A stretch of 64,000 bases of DNA from Aeromicrobium phoceense. Lineage in GTDB: Bacteria; Actinomycetota; Actinomycetes; Propionibacteriales; Nocardioidaceae. The number at the start of each line of letters is the position of its first letter. Positions within the stretch are counted from its first letter, which is position 1. The notes under the pieces are model-generated. The model saw only the letters and a list, made by a program, of their open reading frames with translations, searched no databases and was not told where the DNA came from. This document shows, piece after piece, positions 26,703 through 35,119 of the stretch. The stretch is taken from contig NZ_JACEOG010000001.1 of the NCBI RefSeq assembly GCF_013868155.1, positions 124,001-188,000 of the forward strand, in the 5' to 3' direction. Made by a program: the position numbers and the translations under genes.

Positions 26703-28261
26703 GCCGTCTCCTCCTCGTCGGTGGCACCGGTCATGGCCGAGCCGAGTTGCTGGGGGGTGACGTCGCCGGGATCGAACGTGCCGACGATGCGACCGCGCAG
26801 CAGCACCGCGATCGTGTCGGACAGGCCGATCAGCTCGTCGAGGTCGGCCGAGATCAGCAGCACCGCCAGGCCGTTGCGGCGGGCGCGCTTGATGTGGTCC
26901 CAGATCGCGGCCTGCGCGCCGACGTCGACGCCGCGGGTGGGGTGCGCCGCGATCAGCAGGCTCGGCTCGCTGCTCATCTCGCGGCCGACGATCAGCTTCT
27001 GCTGGTTGCCGCCGGACAGCGCGCGGGCGAGGGTGTCGATGCCGGGCGTGCGCACGTCGTACTCCTCGACGATGCGGTCGGTGTCCTTGCGGGCACCGCG
27101 CCGGTCGATGAAGGGGCCGGAGACGTTCGGCTCACGCGTCTGGTGGCCGAGCACGCGGTTCTCCCACAGGGGGGCGTCCAGCAGCAGTCCCTGGCGGTGG
27201 CGGTCCTCGGGGATGTACCCGATGCCGGCCTCGCGCCGTCGCCGGGTGGACCAGTCGGCGATGTCGGCGTCGTCGAGCTCGACGTGCCCGCTCGTCTCCT
27301 GGCGCATGCCCATGATGGCCTCGACGAGCTCGGCCTGGCCGTTGCCCTCGACGCCCGCGATGCCCAGGATCTCGCCGCGGTGGATCTTGAAGGAGATGCC
27401 GTCCAGCAGGGGGCGGCCGCCGCGCGGGTCGGGCAGGCCGAGGTCGACGACCTCGAGCACCTCGACGTCGGTGACGGTGGAGAGTTCCGTGCTCGGGCTG
27501 GGCAGCTCCGAGCCGACCATCAGCTCGGCCAGCTGGCGCGCGGTGACGCTGGCGGCGGGGACGGAGTCGACGGTGGTGCCACGGCGGATCACGGTGACCG
27601 TGTCGGCGACCGACAGCACCTCGTCGAGCTTGTGGGAGATGAAGATGACGGCCAGGCCCTCGGACTTGAGCTCGCGCAGGTTGTCGAACAGCTCGTCGAC
27701 CTCCTGGGGCACCAGGACCGCGGTGGGCTCGTCGAGGATGATGATCCGCGCGCCGCGGTAGAGCACCTTGAGGATCTCGATGCGCTGGCGGGCGCCCACG
27801 CCGAGGTCGTCGACGAGGTCGTCGGGGTGGATCCCGAGGCCGTACGTGTCGGAGAGCTCGCGGATCGCCTCTCGCGCGCGGTCGCCGATGCCGTGCAGCT
27901 TCTCGGCGCCGAGGACGACGTTCTCGAGCACGGTGAGGTTGTCCGCGAGCATGAAGTGCTGGAACACCATGCCGACGCCCTGCCCGATCGCGTCGGACGG
28001 CGACGAGAACGACACCGCTTTCCCGTCGAGCTCGATGGTGCCCGAGTCGGGCTTCTGCACCCCGTACAGGATCTTCATCAGCGTGGACTTGCCCGCGCCG
28101 TTCTCGCCCACGATCGCGTGGATCGTGCCACGACGGACGTCGATGTCGATGTCGTGGTTGGCGATGACGCCGGGGAAGGTCTTGCCGATGCCCCGCAGCC
28201 GGACGACGACGTCGGACGAGGTGCTGGCGTCGGTGCCGGATTCGGACGGTGTGATGCTCAC
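26699..28261 (-). CDS. Nucleoside ABC transporter ATP-binding protein, double domain
   Basis: 520 residues with two nucleotide-binding domains as in NupA/RnsA. The first has Walker A GENGAGKST, Q-loop MVFQHFMLADNLTV, an LGVGARQR signature and Walker B IIILDEPTAVL. The second starts with degenerate GVEGNGQAEL and has the LSGGNQQK signature and AAHPTRGVDVGAQ, the usual asymmetric pattern. GTG at 28261 is preceded by GAAAGGTGA. A hairpin separates it from the BMP gene upstream. Confidence 0.92.
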   Translation of the reverse strand: MSITPSESGTDASTSSDVVVRLRGIGKTFPGVIANHDIDIDVRRGTIHAIVGENGAGKSTLMKILYGVQKPDSGTIELDGKAVSFSSPSDAIGQGVGMVFQHFMLADNLTVLENVVLGAEKLHGIGDRAREAIRELSDTYGLGIHPDDLVDDLGVGARQRIEILKVLYRGARIIILDEPTAVLVPQEVDELFDNLRELKSEGLAVIFISHKLDEVLSVADTVTVIRRGTTVDSVPAASVTARQLAELMVGSELPSPSTELSTVTDVEVLEVVDLGLPDPRGGRPLLDGISFKIHRGEILGIAGVEGNGQAELVEAIMGMRQETSGHVELDDADIADWSTRRRREAGIGYIPEDRHRQGLLLDAPLWENRVLGHQTREPNVSGPFIDRRGARKDTDRIVEEYDVRTPGIDTLARALSGGNQQKLIVGREMSSEPSLLIAAHPTRGVDVGAQAAIWDHIKRARRNGLAVLLISADLDELIGLSDTIAVLLRGRIVGTFDPGDVTPQQLGSAMTGATDEEETA

Positions 28262-28299
28262 GGTGTCACCTTTCGGTGGTTCAGCGGGCCCAAAGATGC

Positions 28300-28333
28300 G
28301 GCCCGGCCCCACGCTATCGCGCAGGGCCGGGCC
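28300..28333 (-). promoter_or_regulatory. Intercistronic hairpin between BMP and ATPase genes
   Basis: Perfect 10-bp stem GGCCCGGCCC (28300-28309) with its complement (28324-28333), 14-nt loop, in the 116-nt gap. Likely an mRNA-stabilising or partial-termination hairpin that keeps the binding protein more abundant, as in the sugar operon. Confidence 0.65.
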
Positions 28334-28377
28334 TCAGGCCTCAGTACGTCGAGAAGGTTCTCACTGAGGAAGCGTGC

Positions 28378-29424
28378 TCACTTTGAGGGCACCGTGATGG
28401 TGCCGTCGATGATCTGCTGCTTGTACTCGTCCAGCTTCTCCTTGATGTCATCGACGTGACCGCCGGTCGTGGAGTAGCCGACGCCGTCGACCTTGAGGTC
28501 GTAGACCTGCGGGCCGGTCTTGATGTCGCCCGCCTCGACGCCCTTGAGGAAGTCGTACACGGCGACGTCGATGTTCTTGGTCATCGAGGTCAGGATGCTG
28601 TCGCGCACCGACTCGTCGGCCGTCTTGGCCTGGTCGGAGTCGACGCCGATGGCCCACTTCTCGGCGTCGGTGGCCGCCTGGAAGACGCCACCGCCCGAGC
28701 CGCCGGCCGCGTGGTAGACCACGTCGGCTTCCTTCTCGAACATGCCGGTGGCGGCCGTGTTGCCCTTGGCCGGGTCACCGAAGCCGCTGAAGTCCGGCGG
28801 GGTGGACAGGTAGACCGACTGGACCTTGACGTCCGGGTTGGCGGCCTTGGCGCCGGCCTTGTAGCCAGCCTCGAACTTGTGGATCAGCTCGGTGTCGACA
28901 CCGCCGACGAAGCCGATCGTGCCGGTCTCGGACTTGAGCGCGGCAGCGGCGCCGACCAGGAACGAGCCCTGCTCCTCGGCGAACAGCAGGTTCGTGACGT
29001 TGTCGGCCTCGACCGCGTCGTCGACGATCGCGAAGTTCACGTCGGGGTTCGCCGCGGAGATCTTGGCGACGGAGGCGGAGTAGGCGAAGCCCACGGCCAC
29101 GACCGGGTTGTAGCCGGCGTCGACGAGCTGCTGGAGGCGCTCCTCGCGAGCCGACTCGGGCTCGCCGTCCTGGGCCTCGGCGTCCTTGACCTCGAAGCCG
29201 AGCTCGCACGCGGCCTTGTCGAGGCCCTTGGCGGCGGAGTCGTTGAAGGACTGGTCGCCACGACCGCCCACGTCGAAGGCCATGCCGACCTTGACGTCAC
29301 CCTTCTCGACGCAGTCCTCGCCGGAGGCGCTCTCCTCGTCGCTGCTCTTCTTCGAACAACCGGCTCCGGCAAAGACCAGAGCGGTCACGGCGGCCGCTGC
29401 GGTCAGCTTGTTCACTCGACGCAC
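28378..29424 (-). CDS. BMP-family nucleoside-binding lipoprotein
   Basis: 348 residues. Signal peptide with the lipobox FAGAGC, then a charged linker and the BMP/PnrA-type domain: VGMAFDVGGRGDQSFNDSA, VGFAYSASVAKISAANPDV, FVGGVDTELIHKFEAGY and VYHAAGGSGGGVF. PnrA and its relatives bind purine or pyrimidine nucleosides (established). The GTG at 29424 is preceded by GAGGAGG; a second GTG four codons later is a weaker choice. First gene of the operon that runs through cdd, deoA and add, so it is the capture protein for nucleoside scavenging. Confidence 0.93.
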   Translation of the reverse strand: MRRVNKLTAAAAVTALVFAGAGCSKKSSDEESASGEDCVEKGDVKVGMAFDVGGRGDQSFNDSAAKGLDKAACELGFEVKDAEAQDGEPESAREERLQQLVDAGYNPVVAVGFAYSASVAKISAANPDVNFAIVDDAVEADNVTNLLFAEEQGSFLVGAAAALKSETGTIGFVGGVDTELIHKFEAGYKAGAKAANPDVKVQSVYLSTPPDFSGFGDPAKGNTAATGMFEKEADVVYHAAGGSGGGVFQAATDAEKWAIGVDSDQAKTADESVRDSILTSMTKNIDVAVYDFLKGVEAGDIKTGPQVYDLKVDGVGYSTTGGHVDDIKEKLDEYKQQIIDGTITVPSK

Positions 29425-29559
29425 TTTTCCTCCTCGGGGTTGCGCCCGGAACGAGGGCGCACGCGATGTCAGCACGACATTAGGCGCAGAATGGCCTGCC
29501 ACGGACCGAGTCGGCCGCCCACGCGGCAACTGTCACCGAACCGTAATCAAAAGGGGTCC

Positions 29560-29565
29560 TAGGAT
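29560..29565 (+). promoter_or_regulatory. -10 box of leaderless universal stress gene
   Basis: TAGGAT ends 6 nt before the ATG at 29572. Confidence 0.55.
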
Positions 29566-29571
29566 CAGGAC

Positions 29572-30042
29572 ATGCCCTTCTCCGGACCCATCGTCGTCGG
29601 CCACGACGGCTCTTCCTTCGCCGATCACGCCCTGCGCTGGGCCCTCACCCTGGCCGAGCGCGCCCACATGCCCGTCACCATCGTCCGCGCCTGGACGATG
29701 CGGACGGCGCCCAAGCCGAAGACCCACGAGTTCGGCTACGTCCCCCCGGCCTCGGACTACGCCGACGCGGTGCGCGAACGCCTCGAGGACGGCACCCGCG
29801 ACATCCTCGCCGAGCACCCCGGCGTCGAGGTGACGCTGCAGGTCGAGCGCGGCCAGCCCGCCACCGTCGTGGTCGAGGCCGCCCACGGCGCCTCGCTGCT
29901 CGTGGTCGGCCCGCGCGGCCTCGGCGGCTTCAAGGGGCTCATGCTGGGCTCGGTGAGCGAGCACGCCGTCGGCAGCGCCCCGTGCCCCGTCGTGGTGGTG
30001 CGCGGCGACGACGACCCGGCGCAGTCCGAGCCGGAGGCCTGA
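29572..30042 (+). CDS. Universal stress protein (UspA family)
   Basis: 156 residues, single Usp domain. Starts IVVGHDGSSFADHALRWAL and carries the ATP-binding type motif VVGPRGLGGFKGLMLGSVS (G-2x-G-9x-GS), followed by CPVVVVR. ATP-binding Usp proteins are stress or dormancy-linked in actinobacteria; the exact role is unknown. Divergent from the BMP gene and convergent with the lipoprotein gene, with one base between the stops. Confidence 0.92.
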   Translation: MPFSGPIVVGHDGSSFADHALRWALTLAERAHMPVTIVRAWTMRTAPKPKTHEFGYVPPASDYADAVRERLEDGTRDILAEHPGVEVTLQVERGQPATVVVEAAHGASLLVVGPRGLGGFKGLMLGSVSEHAVGSAPCPVVVVRGDDDPAQSEPEA

Positions 30043-30043
30043 C

Positions 30044-30511
30044 TCAGCCCTCGCGCGGGTCCCAGTCGACCCAGACGATCGACCACTCCTGGGCAGGGCT
30101 CGCCTCGAGCGACCACGCCTCCACGTCCGTGTCCAGCACGTACCGAAGACCCGTGACGACGCGGTTGCAGGGGATCTGAGCCGGGCGCTCGCCCGACGCC
30201 AAGGAGGTCACCCGCAGGGTGCCCCCGCCGTCGCACACGGCGCGGAAGGCGTGGTGGCCGTCGGTCGCGAACTCCGCCTCCATCGACCCGCCCCGGCCCG
30301 AGGCCTCGGCCAGCACGGTCCCGGGCTCCAGCGAGATCTCCCCGATCAGCTCCTCCAGGGGCGTCTCTCGGTCGATCGTCTCCTCGAGGGAGACCGGCGG
30401 TGACAGCTCGGTTTCGTCGTCCGCCTTCTCGTCGTCGCAGGCTCCGAGGCCCACCATCAGCAGCAGGACGGGCCCGAGCCGAGCCAGCCGCCGTCTCCCG
30501 TGGACTTGCAT
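30044..30511 (-). CDS. Putative lipoprotein of unknown function
   Basis: 155 residues. Arg-rich start, hydrophobic stretch and lipobox VGLGAC predict a lipid-anchored protein; an acidic linker (DDEKADDETE) follows. The rest has two cysteines that could pair (VCDGGG and IPCNRV) and a Trp-rich end (SIVWVDWD). No family recognised. Probably monocistronic. Confidence 0.7.
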   Translation of the reverse strand: MQVHGRRRLARLGPVLLLMVGLGACDDEKADDETELSPPVSLEETIDRETPLEELIGEISLEPGTVLAEASGRGGSMEAEFATDGHHAFRAVCDGGGTLRVTSLASGERPAQIPCNRVVTGLRYVLDTDVEAWSLEASPAQEWSIVWVDWDPREG

Positions 30512-30555
30512 GCGCGGACGCTAGCAGTCCCCCGCGGCGTCGATGACGGTGGCGC

Positions 30556-31722
30556 TCAGGCGATCGCGGCGTTGGCGAGCACGAGCGAGCCCACCGCGAT
30601 GGCGCGCTCGTCGACGCGCAGGTTGCCCTGGTGGAGGTCGTACGTGGGGCCACCCGGCGTGCGGGTGCCGAGGCGGGCCATCGTGCCCGGCAGCGTCTCG
30701 ACGTACCAGGCGAAGTCCTCGCCTCCGAGGCTCTGCGAGGTGCTGGCCACGCCCTCGGGTCCGAGGGCGCTGGCGACCGCCTGGCGCAGCCGCTCGGTGA
30801 CGGCGAAGTCGTTCACGACAGGCGGCACGCCGCGCGTGTAGGTGAGGTCGACGCCGACGCCGAACGGCTCGACGATGTCGGCGATGATCCCCCGCACGAG
30901 GTGCTCGGCGTCGTGCCAGGCGGCCGCGTCGAGCATCCGCAGCGTGCCCTTCAGCTCCCCGACCGCGGGAATGACGTTGGCCGCGTTGCCCGCGCTGACC
31001 TGGCCCCAGACGAGGCTGGCGCCGGCACGCGGGTCGAAGCGGCGCGAGAGCACGGCGGGCAGCTGGGTGATGAGGCTGCCGAGGGCGAACGTGAGGTCCT
31101 CGGTGAGGTGCGGGCGCGAGGTGTGACCGCCGCGGCCGTTCAGGACGACGTGGATCTGGTCAGAGGCGCCGGTGATGGCACCCTCGCGGATGCCCACGCG
31201 ACCGACGTCGAGCGAGGGGTCGCAGTGCAGCGCGAAGATGCGGCTGACGCCGGCGAGCACGCCGTCGGACAGCAGGCGCAGGGCGCCGCCGGGCATGACC
31301 TCCTCGGCCGGCTGGAAGATGAGCCGCACGCGGTACGGCAGGCCGACCTCGCGATCGGCGGCGGCCAGCGCGGTGGCCGCACCGATGAGCGCCGAGATGT
31401 GCACGTCGTGACCGCAGGCATGGGCGACCCCGGGGTTCTTCGAGCGCCAAGGGTCCTGCGTGGTGTCGAGGATGGGCAGCGCGTCGAGGTCGGCACGCAG
31501 GGCCACGATGGGGCCGCCGGAGGGGCCGAGGTCGACCGAGAGTCCGGTGCCGTCGAAGCGCTGGGGGCTCAGCCCGAGCTTGTCCATCCAGGCGTACACG
31601 AGATCGGTGGTGCGCTCCTCCTGCCACGACAGCTCGGGGAAGGCGTGGAGGTCACGCCTCAGCTCGATGAGGTCGGGGGTCACCGTCTCCACGGCGCGCG
31701 CAATCGTTTCTCGAAGGTTCAT
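30556..31722 (-). CDS. M20-family amidohydrolase (AmiA/AmiB type)
   Basis: 388 residues, peptidase M20D fold. Metal-site motifs: LRRDLHAFPELSWQEERT, ALRADLDALPI, HACGHDVHIS, QPAEEVMPGGAL, and late GGEDFAWY. The dimerisation domain contains GRGGHTSRPH. Relatives hydrolyse N-acyl amino acids or hippurate-like amides. M. tuberculosis keeps two such genes (amiA1, amiB1) beside deoD and pmmB, and here again one lies near the nucleoside genes; the link may be historical rather than functional. Confidence 0.9.
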   Translation of the reverse strand: MNLRETIARAVETVTPDLIELRRDLHAFPELSWQEERTTDLVYAWMDKLGLSPQRFDGTGLSVDLGPSGGPIVALRADLDALPILDTTQDPWRSKNPGVAHACGHDVHISALIGAATALAAADREVGLPYRVRLIFQPAEEVMPGGALRLLSDGVLAGVSRIFALHCDPSLDVGRVGIREGAITGASDQIHVVLNGRGGHTSRPHLTEDLTFALGSLITQLPAVLSRRFDPRAGASLVWGQVSAGNAANVIPAVGELKGTLRMLDAAAWHDAEHLVRGIIADIVEPFGVGVDLTYTRGVPPVVNDFAVTERLRQAVASALGPEGVASTSQSLGGEDFAWYVETLPGTMARLGTRTPGGPTYDLHQGNLRVDERAIAVGSLVLANAAIA

Positions 31723-31804
31723 GACCTGTCCACTCTACGCCGGTCGTCCCGCGCAGGGCGGTCATCTCAGATCGGGGACGGCGCGTCACCGAGCGGGGCT
31801 TCCT

Positions 31805-32335
31805 TCACCCCTGGCGCGCGCGGTAGGCGGCCTGGGCCTCCCGGTTGCCGCAGGTCGTGCTGCAGAACTTGCGCGAGCGGTTGCGCGAGAAGTCCACGAC
31901 GACGTCCTCGCAGTCGGACGCCGCGCACGTGCCGAGGCGGTCCATCTCGTCGGCGCGGATCACGTCGATCATCGCCATCGCGGTCTCGACCAGGACGCGC
32001 TCGTGCACCGGGCGGTCCTCGTCGATGGCGTGCACGTGCCAGTCGAGGTGCCCGTGGCGGACCAGCTGCGGCACGGCCTGCTGCTCGACGAGGATCGCGT
32101 TGACCAGCTGCACGGCGCCGCCGCGGTCGGCGGTGAGCAGCTCACGCAGGCGCGGCCGCACGTCGCGCAGGGCGTCGAGGTCGGCCCGCGTCCGCGGGCG
32201 TGAGCCGGTGTAGCCCCACCGGTCGAAGAACTCGGTCAGGTCGGACAGCGCCTCGAGCGTGTCGGGGTCGCCGGCCGAGTTCGCCAGCTCGGCGGCCGCG
32301 CCGAGCGCATCGCTCACGTCAGGAGTGAAGACCAT
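31805..32335 (-). CDS. CGNR zinc-finger transcriptional regulator with ABATE domain
   Basis: 176 residues. The N-terminal two-thirds match the ABATE-type stress-sensor region (ELANSAGDPDTLEALSDLTE). The C-terminal zinc finger has GTCAASDCEDVVVDFSRNRS followed by RKFCSTTCGNR, the CGNR hallmark. The ATG at 32335 has TAAGGT 6 nt upstream (leaderless). It is divergent from an EamA exporter gene with a shared palindrome between, so it probably controls that gene and itself. Confidence 0.9.
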   Translation of the reverse strand: MVFTPDVSDALGAAAELANSAGDPDTLEALSDLTEFFDRWGYTGSRPRTRADLDALRDVRPRLRELLTADRGGAVQLVNAILVEQQAVPQLVRHGHLDWHVHAIDEDRPVHERVLVETAMAMIDVIRADEMDRLGTCAASDCEDVVVDFSRNRSRKFCSTTCGNREAQAAYRARQG

Positions 32336-32336
32336 G

Positions 32337-32365
32337 TTGACACCTTATGTCATGAGGTCTAGCGT
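32337..32365 (+). promoter_or_regulatory. Overlapping divergent promoters with TGACA-N5-TGTCA operator
   Basis: Plus strand: TTGACA (32337-32342), 17-nt spacer, TAGCGT (32360-32365), 8 nt to the EamA ATG. Minus strand: TAAGGT (32342-32347) 6 nt before the CGNR start. The palindrome TGACA-CCTTA-TGTCA (32338-32352) covers the plus-strand -35 and the minus-strand -10, so one bound regulator would block both. Confidence 0.7.
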
Positions 32366-32373
32366 CAGGACCC

Positions 32374-33378
32374 ATGAGCGTTGACACTCCTGACGCGACC
32401 TTCGTCCGCCACACCCCCACCGGCCTCGTGCTCGCCCTGGCCTCCGCCCTGTCGTTCGGCACCTCGGGCACGATGGCGCGCGGCCTCATGGACGCCGGCT
32501 GGTCGCCGGGCGCCGCCTTCGCCGTCCGGGTCAGCATCGCCGCGCTCGTGCTCGTGATCCCGGGCCTGCTGGCGATCCGCGGCCGCTACCGTCTGCTGCT
32601 CACCCACGCCCGCACCATCGTGCTCTACGGCCTGTCCGCCGTGGTCTGCGCGCAGCTGCTCTACTTCATGGCCGTCCAGCGGCTCGACGTCGGCATAGCG
32701 CTGCTCATCGAGTACACCGCGCCGGTCGCGGTGGTCCTGTGGATGTGGCTCGCGCACGGCCAGCGGCCGGGCCGGTTCACCTTCGTCGGCGCGGCGGTGG
32801 CCGCCGGGGGCCTCGTGCTCCTGCTCGACGTCTTCGGCGGCACGGAGCTCGATCTCATCGGCGTCCTGCTCGCCCTCGGCGCGATGACCGGCGCCGCGGC
32901 GTACTTCGTCATGTCCGCCGACGACACGAGCGGCCTTCCGCCCCTCACCCTGGCCGCGGGCGGCCTCGTGGTCGCCTCGGTGACGTTCTGGATCGTGGCG
33001 GCGACGGGGCTGCTCCCCTTCACCGCGACCACCGAGGACGTGGTCTTCTCGACCGGTTCGGTCCCCTGGTGGGTGCCCGTGCTCGTCCTGGGCTTCGTCG
33101 CGGCCGCGATCGCCTACGGCACCGGCATCGCCGCGGCGCGCCACCTCGGCGGTCGGCTCGCGTCGTTCGTGGCGCTCACCGAGGTCGCGGCGGGCCTGGG
33201 CTTCGCCTGGCTCCTGCTCGACCAGGTGCCCGAGCCGCTGCAGCTGGTGGGTGCCCTGCTCGTGCTCGCCGGCATCGTCGTGGTGAAGCTCGGCGAGCGC
33301 GAGGTGACGTCAGTCGGCTCGGGCCAGGACCTGCTGGTCGAAGCGCTGCCGCCGGAGCATTCGGCGCACGAGCGGTGA
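32374..33378 (+). CDS. EamA/DMT-superfamily exporter
   Basis: 334 residues, about ten membrane helices in two EamA halves (LALASALSFGTSGTMARGLM and VLLALGAMTGAAAYFVMS). Relatives export amino acids or other metabolites or drugs. A strong sigma-70-like promoter lies directly upstream. The C-terminal 22 codons overlap the 3' end of the minus-strand MFS gene by 69 bp. Confidence 0.9.
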   Translation: MSVDTPDATFVRHTPTGLVLALASALSFGTSGTMARGLMDAGWSPGAAFAVRVSIAALVLVIPGLLAIRGRYRLLLTHARTIVLYGLSAVVCAQLLYFMAVQRLDVGIALLIEYTAPVAVVLWMWLAHGQRPGRFTFVGAAVAAGGLVLLLDVFGGTELDLIGVLLALGAMTGAAAYFVMSADDTSGLPPLTLAAGGLVVASVTFWIVAATGLLPFTATTEDVVFSTGSVPWWVPVLVLGFVAAAIAYGTGIAAARHLGGRLASFVALTEVAAGLGFAWLLLDQVPEPLQLVGALLVLAGIVVVKLGEREVTSVGSGQDLLVEALPPEHSAHER

Positions 33379-34605
33379 CAGCTCGGGCGTGTCGAGATCG
33401 TGGCGTCGCGCGTACAGCAGCGTGGCGATGCTGATCCCGAGCCCGGCGATGAGGCCGCTGGCCACCAAGGCCTCGCGAGCCCCGACGTGCTCGCCGATCC
33501 AGCCGATGACGGGCGCACCGAAGGGCGTGCTCCCGACGAAGACCATCAGGTAGAGCGACACCACGCGCCCCCGCATCTCGGGGATCGTCGTCAGTTGGAT
33601 GACCGCGTTCGCCGTGGTGGCGGTGGTCAGCACGCTGATGCCGATGAGCGGCAGCACGGCGGCGTAGGCCCAGTACGTCGGCATCAGGCCGGACAGCACC
33701 TGCGCGACCGAGAACAGCAGGGCCGCGCCGATGATGAAGCGCAGTCGCGGCTTCGGGCGCCGGGCCGCCAGCAGCGCGCCGGCGAGCGATCCGATCGCCA
33801 GGATCGACCCGAGGACGCCGAACTCGCCGGCACCCTTGCCGAAGACGTCCGTGGCCATCAGGGCGCTGGTGATCTGGAAGTTCATCCCGAACGCGCCGAG
33901 GAAGAACACCGTCACGAAGAGCAGCATCAGGTCAGGACGCGACGCCACGTACCGAGCGCCGTCGAGGACCGATCGCTTGCCGGGGGCGGAGATCGGCGCG
34001 GGGGCCAGCGCGGAGCGATCCATCAGCAGCAGCGCGCCGACGACGAACCAGAAGCTGATCGCGTTGAGCACGATGACCCAGCCGGTGGCGACGACGCCGG
34101 ACCCGAGGGCGGCGATCAGCAGGCCGGCCAGCCCCGGACCGATGAGGCGCCCGGAGTTGAACGAGGCGGAGTTGAGCGCGACGGCGTTCGTGAGCCGGTC
34201 GGCGTCGACCATCTCGCTGACGAACGACTGGCGCGCCGGCGCCTCGAAGGCCTTGCCGATGCCGAGCACGAACGTCAGCACGTAGACGTGCCACGGCTCG
34301 ACGTGGCCGAGGATCGCGAACACGCCGAGGAAGCCGGCCGGCACCGACATCGCGACCTGCATCCACAGCAGCAGGGAGCGCTTCGGCACGCGGTCGGCCA
34401 CCGCGCCGGCGATCGGCGAGAACAGCAGCGTGGGCAGCAGGTAGAGCGCGACGGTGGCACCGAGCGCGGCGCCACTGCCGGTGAGCTCGAGCACGAGCCA
34501 GGCCAGGGCGGTCTGCTGGAGCCACGTGCCGATGTTGGAGACGATCGAGCCGGCGAAGTAGATCCGGTAGTTGCGGATCGAGAGGCTGCGGAAGGTGGGG
34601 CTCAC
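33310..34605 (-). CDS. MFS exporter (MFS_3/EntS-like)
   Basis: 431 residues with about twelve membrane helices. Starts FRSLSIRNYRIYFAGSIVSN; motif A-like ADRVPKRSLLL and the inter-half sequence fit the MFS_3 family of siderophore or drug exporters. The GTG at 34605 overlaps the MarR stop (GTGA), so regulator and pump form one operon. Its 3' end overlaps the convergent EamA gene. Substrate unknown; MarR pairing suggests a toxic compound. Confidence 0.88.
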   Translation of the reverse strand: MSPTFRSLSIRNYRIYFAGSIVSNIGTWLQQTALAWLVLELTGSGAALGATVALYLLPTLLFSPIAGAVADRVPKRSLLLWMQVAMSVPAGFLGVFAILGHVEPWHVYVLTFVLGIGKAFEAPARQSFVSEMVDADRLTNAVALNSASFNSGRLIGPGLAGLLIAALGSGVVATGWVIVLNAISFWFVVGALLLMDRSALAPAPISAPGKRSVLDGARYVASRPDLMLLFVTVFFLGAFGMNFQITSALMATDVFGKGAGEFGVLGSILAIGSLAGALLAARRPKPRLRFIIGAALLFSVAQVLSGLMPTYWAYAAVLPLIGISVLTTATTANAVIQLTTIPEMRGRVVSLYLMVFVGSTPFGAPVIGWIGEHVGAREALVASGLIAGLGISIATLLYARRHDLDTPELSPLVRRMLRRQRFDQQVLARAD

Positions 34606-35018
34606 GCGTCGTCCTCCGCGAGCCTGACCAACAGGTCGGTGGCATCCCGGAGACGTGCGCGTTCGTCGGTGGACAGCGTGGCGAGTCGGCGGTCGAGCCA
34701 CAGGTCGCGGCGCTGCCGCTCCTCGGCCAGGACCTTCTCGCCGAGGTCGGACATCGAGATCAGGACCTGGCGGCCGTCGTCGGGATGGGGATTCTTGATG
34801 ACGTAGGAGTCCTCGAGCAGGCACTTGAGCGTCCGGGCGACCGACGGCTGGGAGACGCGCTCGCGCGCGGCGATCTGGCTGGGCGTCGCGGATCCGAGGA
34901 CGCGCACGGAGCCCAGCACGGAGAGCTGGGTGGCGGTCAGGTCGGACTGGCGCTCCTGGCGCAGACGTCGGTTGAGTCGGGCCACCGCCTGCGCGAGACG
35001 CTGGGATTCGGTGGGCAT
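34602..35018 (-). CDS. MarR-family transcriptional regulator
   Basis: 138 residues. Winged HTH: TPSQIAARERVSQPSVARTL and wing HPDDGRQVLISMSDLG. The ATG at 35018 is preferred over the in-frame ATG at 35036: a TATGCT -10 (35025-35030, minus strand) sits 6 nt before it and TTTGAT (35048-35053) 17 nt further up, and the longer start would lie inside the operator. It probably represses its own operon with the MFS pump. Confidence 0.88.
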   Translation of the reverse strand: MPTESQRLAQAVARLNRRLRQERQSDLTATQLSVLGSVRVLGSATPSQIAARERVSQPSVARTLKCLLEDSYVIKNPHPDDGRQVLISMSDLGEKVLAEERQRRDLWLDRRLATLSTDERARLRDATDLLVRLAEDDA

Positions 35019-35022
35019 GTCC

Positions 35023-35048
35023 TTAGCATAGTTCATTAACCATGCTAA
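35023..35048 (-). promoter_or_regulatory. MarR autoregulatory operator over its promoter
   Basis: 26-bp dyad with perfect 7-bp arms TTAGCAT and ATGCTAA and a partly symmetric centre (GTTCATTAAC). It spans from the -10 to the -35 box of the marR-MFS promoter, the classic site for MarR self-repression. Confidence 0.75.
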
Positions 35049-35082
35049 TCAAAGAGATGCGGCTCACCCTCGGGCACGACGA

Positions 35083-35109
35083 AGGGGCCCACCGGGACGG
35101 CGGGCCCCT
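35083..35109 (-). terminator. Terminator of the four-gene secreted-protein operon
   Basis: Stem AGGGGCCC (35083-35090) with its complement (35102-35109), extended by an inner CCG/CGG, 11 nt after the last stop codon of the minus-strand operon. No T-run. Confidence 0.7.
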
Positions 35110-35119
35110 CCGATCAGGT

